From Petrosia ficiformis (taxonomy: Eukaryota > Porifera > Demospongiae > Haplosclerida > Petrosiidae), in assembly GCA_947044365.1 (NCBI GenBank), contig OX345636.1:24275466-24339465 (forward strand): a stretch of 64,000 nucleotides of DNA, written 5' to 3'. The notes beneath the pieces are model-generated. The model saw only the letters and a program-made list of their open reading frames with translations, had not been told where the DNA came from and made no database searches. The position numbers and the translations under genes are program-made. This document shows, piece by piece, positions 57,270 through 64,000 of the stretch (positions within the stretch are counted from its first letter, which is position 1; each line of letters opens with the position of its first letter).

Positions 57270-59470
57270 GTTATATAATCAGATTCTTCTATAATGACCC
57301 TGTTCTATTGTGTTCTTAATTAACCCATTGAAATCAATATAGTTAACAAGTGTATTACAAAGTTGGGTCGAACAGTCAGATTCTGGAATAACGACCCTAT
57401 TCTGTTCTGTTCTAAGTTATTGATTCCCGCCCTTCATCATTTCAAATAATTCTAGTGATGTTTCATTCACACTCGCAAACATATTTGAATTTAATTTGTG
57501 TCGGGTCGTATAATTAGAATCTGGTGTAATGACCCTGTTCTATTCTGTTCTTACTGCAAGTTATTGATTGTAACCAATTGAAATTAATATCATTCTAGTA
57601 ATGCTTTATTCACAATCATAAAGCAATTTGAATTCAATTTCCTGTATTGTTAACAAATGTAATAGAATTTGTGTTGGGTCGTATAATTAGAATCTGGTAT
57701 AACGACCCTATTCTTTTGTGTTCATTAATTCAAAGTTATTGATTCCCACCCTTCATCATTTCACATCATTCTAGTGATGTTTTATTCACAGTCGCAAAGA
57801 AATTTGAATTTAATTTCATATATTTGTAATAGAAAGTTTTGTCGGGTCGTATAATTAGAATCTGGTGTAATGGCCCTGTTCTGTTCTGTTCTTTGATTGT
57901 AACCAATTGAAATTTAATATTAATCTAGTTAAGTGTTATTCAGAATTTGTGTCAGGTCGTATAATTAGATTCTGGTATAACGACCCTATTCTTTTGTATT
58001 CATTAATTCAAAGTTATTGATTCCCAACCTTCATCATTTCACATAATTCTAGTGATGTTTCATTCACACTCACAAAGAAATTTGAATTTAATTTCCTATA
58101 TTTGTAATGGAATTTGTGTCGGGTCGTATAATTAGAATCTGGTGTAATGACCCTGTTCTATTCTGTTCTTACTACAAGTTATTGATTGTAACCTATTGAA
58201 ATTAATATCATTCTAGTAATGCTTTATTCACAATCATAAAGCAATTTGAATTTAATTTCCTGTATTGTTAACAAATGTAATAGAATTTGCGTTGGGTCGT
58301 ATAATTAGAATCTGGTATAACGACCCTATTCTTTTGTGTTCATTAATTCAAAGTTATTGATTCCCACCAAAGTTTTGCTGGGTCGTATAATTAGAATCTG
58401 GTGTAATGACCCTGTTCTGTTCTGTACTTACTGCAAGTTATTGATTGTAACCAATTGAAATTTAATATTAATCTAGTTAAGTGTTGTTCAGAATTTGTGT
58501 CAGGTCGTATAATTAGATTCTGGTATAACGACCCTATTCTTTTGTATTCATTAATTCAAAGTTATTGATTCCCAACCTTCATCATTTCACATAATTCTAG
58601 TGATGTTTCATTCACACTCACAAAGAAATTTGAATTTAATTTCCTATATTTGTAATAGAATTTGTGTCGGGTCGTATAATTAGAATCTGGTGTAATAACC
58701 CTGTTCTATTCTGTTCTTACTACAAGTTATTGATTGTAACCAATTGAAATTAATATCATTCTAGTAATGCTTTATTCACTATCACAAAGAAATTTGAAAT
58801 TAATTTTCAATATTGTTAACAGCTATACTACAAAGTTGGGTCGAACAATGAGGTTTTGGTATAACGACCCTATTCTTTTGTATTCATTAATTCAAAGTTA
58901 TTGATTCCCAACCTTCATCATTTCACATAATTCTAGTGATGTTTCATTCACACTCACAAAGAAATTTGAATTTAATTTCCTATATTTGTAATGGAATTTG
59001 TGTCGGGTCGTATAATTAGAATCTGGTGTAATGACCCTGTTCTGTTCTGTTCTTAATACAAGTTATTGATTTTAACCAATTGAAAAGTAATAGCAGTCTA
59101 GTGAAGTTTTATTCACTATCACAAAGAAATTTGAATTTAATTTTTAATATTGTTAATAAATATAATACAATGTTGGGTCAGACACTCAGATTCTAGTATA
59201 TTGATCCTATTCTGTTCTGTTCTTAATACAGGTTATCACCATTCATCAAGTTAATGTCAGTCTAGTGAAGTTTTATTCACTATCACAAGGAAATTTGAAT
59301 TTAATTTTTTATACTGTATTAGGAAGTTGTGTCGGGTTGTATAAATAGAATCTGGTGTAATGACCCTGTTCTGTTCTGTTCTTAATACAAGTTATTGATT
59401 GTAACCAATTTCAAATTAAATTCAATCTAGTGATATATTATTCAGTTTCACAAAGCTATTGAAATTTAAT
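57270..59470 (+). repeat. Satellite core: alternating A/B monomers (~165 bp), dimer ~340 bp
   Basis: At least twelve units share 'gggtcgtataattagaatct' then GGT(A/G)TAA(C/T)GACCCT(A/G)TTCT. Type A has cgaccctattcttttgt and 'gattcccacccttcatcatt'; type B has tgaccctgttctattctg and 'gattgtaaccaattgaaatt'. They mostly alternate, giving a higher-order repeat. Each unit can pair GGGTC(GT) with (AC)GACCC around an 18-nt loop, with the extra pair changing in step. Confidence 0.9.
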
Positions 59471-59474
59471 TTCC

Positions 59475-59577
59475 TATCGTGAGATCATGTGACCTACACT
59501 GTTCTTTCAAGTGTACATAGTTTGGTGATGGAGGTAGCTACCAACAACAATTATTACCAACTCTGCACAATTGAAAG
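59475..59577 (-). repeat. Right arm of the inverted repeat bracketing the satellite core
   Basis: Reverse complement of 57048-57140 with substitutions; includes catgtgacctacactgt and 'ggtagctaccaacaacaatt'. Confidence 0.75.
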
Positions 59578-60640
59578 TTTACATTGCAGAGACACATCCT
59601 TTGAAATGAACATTGCACTACTACTTTTAATATTGATATAGCTGCAAGCCAAGTAGTAGTTTCAATAGTCATTGTGGGATGGCTAAATGCATTCCTAATA
59701 CAATGTATTCTGAAAAACATTTTCAAACATCCTCTGTACCCAATACATACAAACAGATTATACAAATAATTGTAGTCATGCTTTTGATTTCAATGAATAC
59801 TTACATGTAGTTGCTTAATCACTGCCTTAAGTAATTGAATTGAATTAAAGAATTGAAATAAACTGATCCGATTCTTGTATATAATAATAATATTCATGTA
59901 CAGCCTAGAGAAGTTTTGAACACAATTGAATTTGTTTTTTATATGACTGTACATGTGTATATCCTTATTCCATTCTATATACTTTTAATACAAGTGATTC
60001 ATTTTAACACTTGTAGTTAGAAGGTTTTCACAAAGAAATTCAAGTTTGGTTCCTTATCTTAATTTTTTGACAATTACATAATCTGCTTTAGTATAGTTTT
60101 TTGTTGCACATACATGTATTGTATTCTCTCAAGAATGAGCAAAAGAGAATTCAGACTTTAAACTAATGATCACAAGTACAGGAAGAGTTGTATGATCAGA
60201 TTTTAGTGTAATGGCCCTACTGTGCTCTTGTCTTTGTGAAGTTTTATTTACAGAGCACAAAATAAGGTTATTCATGTCAGTGTCAGGTCACTTGATTCAC
60301 ATATTTTAATAGTTAAGCAATTCTTAACTCAATGACAAAAAATGAATTTGAATAATTATAGTCTTTAAAACTGCAATAAAAGTTGAGTCATCATCAATTC
60401 AAGCATGGATAACAACTTATTGTATTCTTCTGTTAATTATGTTATTCACTGTCACACATTTTGTTTTGATATATTTCGTAGTCTGAATTCTATAAATGCT
60501 TAATGGAATGCAAAATAATTATGTATACAAGAAAGTTCTGAAAAAACTTTTTGATCATCATTTGTATTTTGTTGTGAGAACCCTCTTGTGTTCTGTTATT
60601 AACAATTACAGCATTTGAATTGCACACATTGATGTTAAAA
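59578..60640 (+). repeat. Degenerate outer satellite units
   Basis: Decayed words of the monomers remain, for example 'gatcagattttagtgtaatg' then gccctactgt at 60195-60225 and 'cacaaagaaattcaagtttg' near 60036. Divergence is much higher than in the core. Confidence 0.6.
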
Positions 60641-60959
60641 ATGGCTTGGATCACATTTAAGTCTTCCTTCCTAAACGTTATGTCAAAAACAATACCCAAT
60701 CAGGTAGTTACCACTAGCGTCTGCCCTGGATTCTTAAAGATAATGTGTCTCTATTTAGAAAGAAAGTATTCTTTTACCGTCAAGCTGTTCATTCCAACTT
60801 CCTCATGGCTGGGCTAAGTATAAAAATTCTGTTGTTGATGCTTTAAGATCTGCCAAATCATATTTTCTACTCTCTTTTTCTCACTATCTCCTCCCAATAC
60901 TCTTTCAAATATAAAGTGCTCTACCAACACTGTTTTTAAATTGTTACTAATTTAAATCC

Positions 60960-61730
60960 TACATGGCTACAGGCCCTGATAGTATTTCAAAAAAGTCCAA
61001 TGATTCAACATACTGCCCCTGCCATTACTTCTTATATCACTGAAATGTTTAACAAATCCCTATCCCTTGGCCGTATTCCTAGTGAGTGGAAAATCTCTTA
61101 TATTACCCCCATTTACAAAGATGGTGACCCTGGTAACTACAGACCAATATCACTTCTTTCCCTTTTGTCCAACATTTTGGATAAAAATTTGTACATAATG
61201 AAGTGTCTTCTTTCATACTCACTCCCTTAAATCTGATTGCCAGTTTGGTTTTCGTTGAGGTAGTTTGTCTCACATGACTGGCACAAGCAACTGCTGTGAT
61301 CTTTTTTGACCTCTCTAAAGCATTTGATCATGTTTCATATTTGTCACTTCTATCTTCATGAGATTGGTATTACTGGCCTTCATCGTTGGTTTAAGGATTA
61401 CTTTCAGGAATGAATCAGTGTGTTTGTTTTAAATGGTCAGACCTCCTCACCCCAAGATGTATTTTCTGGTGTTCTCCAAGTTCTATCCTTTGTCGTCCAG
61501 TGCTTTCTACCATTTATATGAATGAATGGCTTATTTTAACAAAGGGAACTAAGTTGGTTCTTTATGCTGATGACATCGTGTTATATAAGCCATCGACTTC
61601 ATCCTTTAGTCTCTCTAATCTGCAGCTAGACATCTTTGCTACATTTGTATTTCTAAGTGGATCAAGATGAATGGCCTTATCATCATTTAAAAGAAGACCG
61701 AATCCCTTGTCATTTCGAATGGCATAAAAT
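60960..61730 (+). pseudogene. Non-LTR retrotransposon reverse transcriptase relic
   Basis: Pieces in shifting frames: ATGPDSISKK, SLSLGRIPSEWKISYITPIY, GDPGNYRPISLLSLLSNILD, then LYADDIVLYKPS (the YADD catalytic box). The order matches jockey/CR1/L2-type RT. Fingers, thumb and endonuclease are missing, and several stops intervene. Confidence 0.85.
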
Positions 61731-61864
61731 ATTGTTAAAGAAACAAATGGCCATTATTATATGAAAAATGGCATTTTTTTGCTTTCAATAATTTATATCT
61801 TGCAATATTTTCATTAGCTAGGTTGTATATGTTTAGGGTTGTAATCAATTGTATCAAGAACATG

Positions 61865-62000
61865 TATACAGAACACACAATAGGGTCGTTAATCTCGTTA
61901 TGCCAGAATCTGATAACATGACCCAACTTTGTATTGTTACATTTGTCAACAATGTAGGAAATTATATTCAAACTCTTTGTGATAGTGAACTAGAATGATA
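61865..62000 (-). repeat. Single inverted satellite unit next to the SF3 gene
   Basis: On the minus strand: 'atcattctagttcactatca', caaag, tttgaat, 'tgttgacaaatgtaacaata', caaagttgggtc, 'cagattctggcataacgaga' and a second cgaccctatt. This is the order of the 57-59 kb monomer in opposite orientation. Confidence 0.8.
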
Positions 62001-62056
62001 TTAAATGATAAAGGGGGGAGTAATGAATATATTAAGAATAGAGAATTTGTGGCAAT

Positions 62057-63175
62057 ATGTCACCATGGTGTGGTATGACAAATTATATAGCTGTTGGTGC
62101 TCTTGCTAGGCCTGACTATGCTTCAGGTTATAATGACCAACTCAATCCTTTATGTAAAAAGGATATAATGTGCTACAAAAAGGATAATGATTCTTTGTAT
62201 AGTTGCATATTTTATGACCATCCAGATTGGTATATAGCACTTAAGCATAGATTAACTAAAAATCACATCAATTGTTTTGAGCAAAGGACAGTACTACAAA
62301 CAAGATCAACTTCACCATTCATGAAAATTTATGCTTTCTTCCAGAAATATGGATGTATAGATGCTAGTACAGTTCACATAAAGTTAAGTAAAAAAGATTA
62401 CGAGCAATTCTCTTCAGGTGGTATGACTAAACAGTGGAATAGGGCTTTGGAGAGATGGGTTCACGACAAAATCCAGCAATGGGATTGGAGGAATTTTCAT
62501 AACACACTTGCCCCTAAGCAAATTGATGATTATTCAGCTTCAACTGATGCTAATATAAGTTTGCTTAAGTTCCAAGAATTTACAGATGATGACATTAGAT
62601 ATTTCTGTTCAGCATTCTATGAAGTAATAAACAAAACTTCAGGGAAGAAAAATTGTATCTATATTTGGGGTGCAAGTTCAAGTGGTAAAACACTAATACT
62701 TAACATTGTAAAAAGATTGCTTGTTCGCTTTGGTTCTTACACTGAGCAAGGAGACCATTTTGCTTTCAGTGAAGCATCTTACAGGACTTGCTTTCTTTTC
62801 GAAGATGTGTCTACAATTCCTATTCATTCTCTATCAACTATTAAGAAGCTATGGGAAGGAGAAACTACAAGTATTAATATTAAGTATAAGGCACCAATAC
62901 AAGTTCAACGAACTCCTTGTTTCGTTACCTCAAATTATCAATTAGATGCTGTTTTTAGTAAAGAACAATCACATAGTGAAATGATAACATTAAATAATAA
63001 AGTATTTATTTTTCATTTCCCTAACTCTTTTCAATTTGTACAACCTATTACTATTGCACCTATTGATTTCATTCGTTTCATAGATGATAATCGTGAGAAA
63101 AATTTTAATTGTTTTGATAGTATTGTTCATAATGACATGCCTACTTATAATCCACTTACTGGTACTTTTGATTAA
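62057..63175 (+). CDS. Parvovirus NS1-like superfamily 3 helicase, endogenous virus-like
   Basis: 372 residues, uninterrupted; an in-frame stop (62039) precedes the ATG. SF3 motifs: Walker A GASSSGKT (residues 205-212), Walker B with FLFEDVS (E249-D250), a B'-like stretch KLWEGETTSINIKYKAP and motif C TPCFVTSN (Asn 293). This order and the EG..T..I..K.K pattern are closest to parvovirus-type NS1, a replicative hexameric helicase of the nucleus. The first 150 residues are Lys/Trp/Tyr-rich; I see no HUH endonuclease motif, so the N-terminus is either divergent or missing. AATAAA lies at 63430. It converges with the open frame at 63534. Confidence 0.75.
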   Translation: MSPWCGMTNYIAVGALARPDYASGYNDQLNPLCKKDIMCYKKDNDSLYSCIFYDHPDWYIALKHRLTKNHINCFEQRTVLQTRSTSPFMKIYAFFQKYGCIDASTVHIKLSKKDYEQFSSGGMTKQWNRALERWVHDKIQQWDWRNFHNTLAPKQIDDYSASTDANISLLKFQEFTDDDIRYFCSAFYEVINKTSGKKNCIYIWGASSSGKTLILNIVKRLLVRFGSYTEQGDHFAFSEASYRTCFLFEDVSTIPIHSLSTIKKLWEGETTSINIKYKAPIQVQRTPCFVTSNYQLDAVFSKEQSHSEMITLNNKVFIFHFPNSFQFVQPITIAPIDFIRFIDDNREKNFNCFDSIVHNDMPTYNPLTGTFD

Positions 63176-63533
63176 TTTTTCTTTTTTTAGCTGTTTTGGA
63201 TAGATTAACTTCTGTGATTAATGTTAGGCAAATTGCTCTAAGATATCTTGAACAAAAAATAATTAATTTTGCTAAAGATAAACGTAATTGGTAATATATG
63301 TATGTGTTTTGTTTTTTTTTCCTTAGGTAGTGAAATATTAACATTTATGTTTATTATGTATTGTGTTTCCAAGCATATTGAAATGATGTATAAATATATT
63401 TATATTTATATTTTCTATTTCTTTTCAAATAAAGAATAAAGCCAGTAATATGTAAACCATAAGAAATGCCTAACAAAACAGTAATTAAAGAAATTGTTAT
63501 TAGTACTAATGTACAAAGGAAAACTACTACTAG
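63176..63533. other. Spacer between the convergent virus-like genes
   Basis: AT-rich, with AATAAA at 63430 (+) and TTATTT-type complements nearby. Short peptides in it have no motif. It probably holds both polyadenylation sites. Confidence 0.45.
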
Positions 63534-64000
63534 TCAATTTTTAGTGTCAAGAAGAACATAAGCTCCATCAACATAAGGTACAACACCTTCACTTCCTCCA
63601 CTACTGACAGCTAGAAAATCAACCCTTAGCCTAGGTTTATTATCAACTTTCAGCACTTGTATATTTATTTCTATCACTGGTATATGTTGTAATAGCATCA
63701 GCTTGTTGAACATAAGTAGCATAATCAATAGCATTAATTGTAGGCCACCCTGCTTTTTTCCATTTATCAGATTTGGTCTCATCTTGAAAATGCTGAGGCT
63801 TAGGATCTTGTGGTTTTTCTTGAGCAATTGGAATTATACTGAATACATTCATTGAGTCGTTATCAATTACACCTTTTTGAACACAAACAATATACCTGTA
63901 GCTACCAATTGGCTTATCTATATTAAGATCCTTCAACATGTGTATCATCTTTGTGTAATTGGAAATCAAGGAATTCTTTAATTGAACCACGAAACCTAAG
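63534..64000 (-). pseudogene. Candidate capsid-type gene of the virus-like element, partial
   Basis: Open from the right window edge to about 63640 in one frame (including IGSYRYIVCVQKGVIDNDS and WPTINAIDYATYVQQADAIT), then apparently in a second frame to a stop at 63534 (RVDFLAVSSGGSEGVVPYVD). The likely frame change lies near 63670-63710. Beta-rich composition, length beyond the window and position tail-to-tail with an NS1-like gene fit an ambisense structural protein, as in ambidensoviruses. No capsid motif is recognised by eye, so the assignment rests on context. Confidence 0.35.

Overview
The window looks like repeat-rich, AT-rich metazoan nuclear DNA. Genes are split by short introns with gt..ag borders, (TA)n/(TATG)n microsatellites are abundant, and nearly every recognisable coding region belongs to a eukaryotic transposable element. 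The mix of families (ISL2EU, Merlin, hAT, piggyBac, Tc1/IS630, pogo, RecQ-DUF6589, DUF7869-type, HECT-carrying integrase elements, Ty3/gypsy) is most compatible with a sponge or another early-branching marine invertebrate. That placement is an inference. I see no rRNA, no CRISPR array and no certain host gene.

Layout. 1-4 kb: a Merlin-like exon, a hAT fragment and an ISL2EU-like pair (SWIM/PHD protein on +, THAP transposase on -). 5-10.8 kb: a short hAT derivative, a minisatellite, a BEN-like exon, an internally deleted piggyBac and a Tc1 exon. 10.8-14.2 kb: a RecQ-like helicase (+) convergent with a DUF6589 protein (-); a second, broken RecQ copy lies at 24.4-25.8 kb. 14.3-20.2 kb: foldback elements, dispersed repeats and a tRNA-like sequence. 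20.3-23.7 kb: a 5'-truncated, mutated Ty3/gypsy element with its 3' LTR. 26-37 kb: a piggyBac remnant whose 9-kb intron holds two DUF7869-type transposons with matching terminal inverted repeats (TIRs), one of which carries a clean 584-bp internal inversion; a third copy is fused to the piggyBac remnant. 38.0-40.3 kb: a two-gene DD34E element bounded by TA. 40.5-46.7 kb: a pogo-like element bounded by TA, whose gene contains an amplified array of mini-exons and ends in a PHD finger. 46.8-48.1 kb: a multi-exon gene with a possible PD-(D/E)XK motif. 48.1-53.6 kb: a complete DNA transposon (28-bp perfect TIRs, 6-bp target-site duplication) encoding an apparently intact HECT ubiquitin ligase and a DDE integrase. 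54-57 kb: MITEs (short non-autonomous inverted-repeat elements) and fragments. 57.0-60.6 kb: a two-monomer satellite with a conserved hairpin, its core framed by inverted arms. 61.0-61.7 kb: a non-LTR reverse-transcriptase relic. 61.9-64 kb: one inverted satellite unit, then a parvovirus-like SF3 helicase gene convergent with a possible capsid-type gene, probably an endogenous ssDNA-virus-like element running off the window.

The strongest candidates for something new are the mini-exon array, the HECT-bearing transposon, the DUF7869 transposon family with its MITEs and inversion, and the satellite next to the SF3/ambisense locus. Family assignments come from reading motifs by eye; none was checked by database search.
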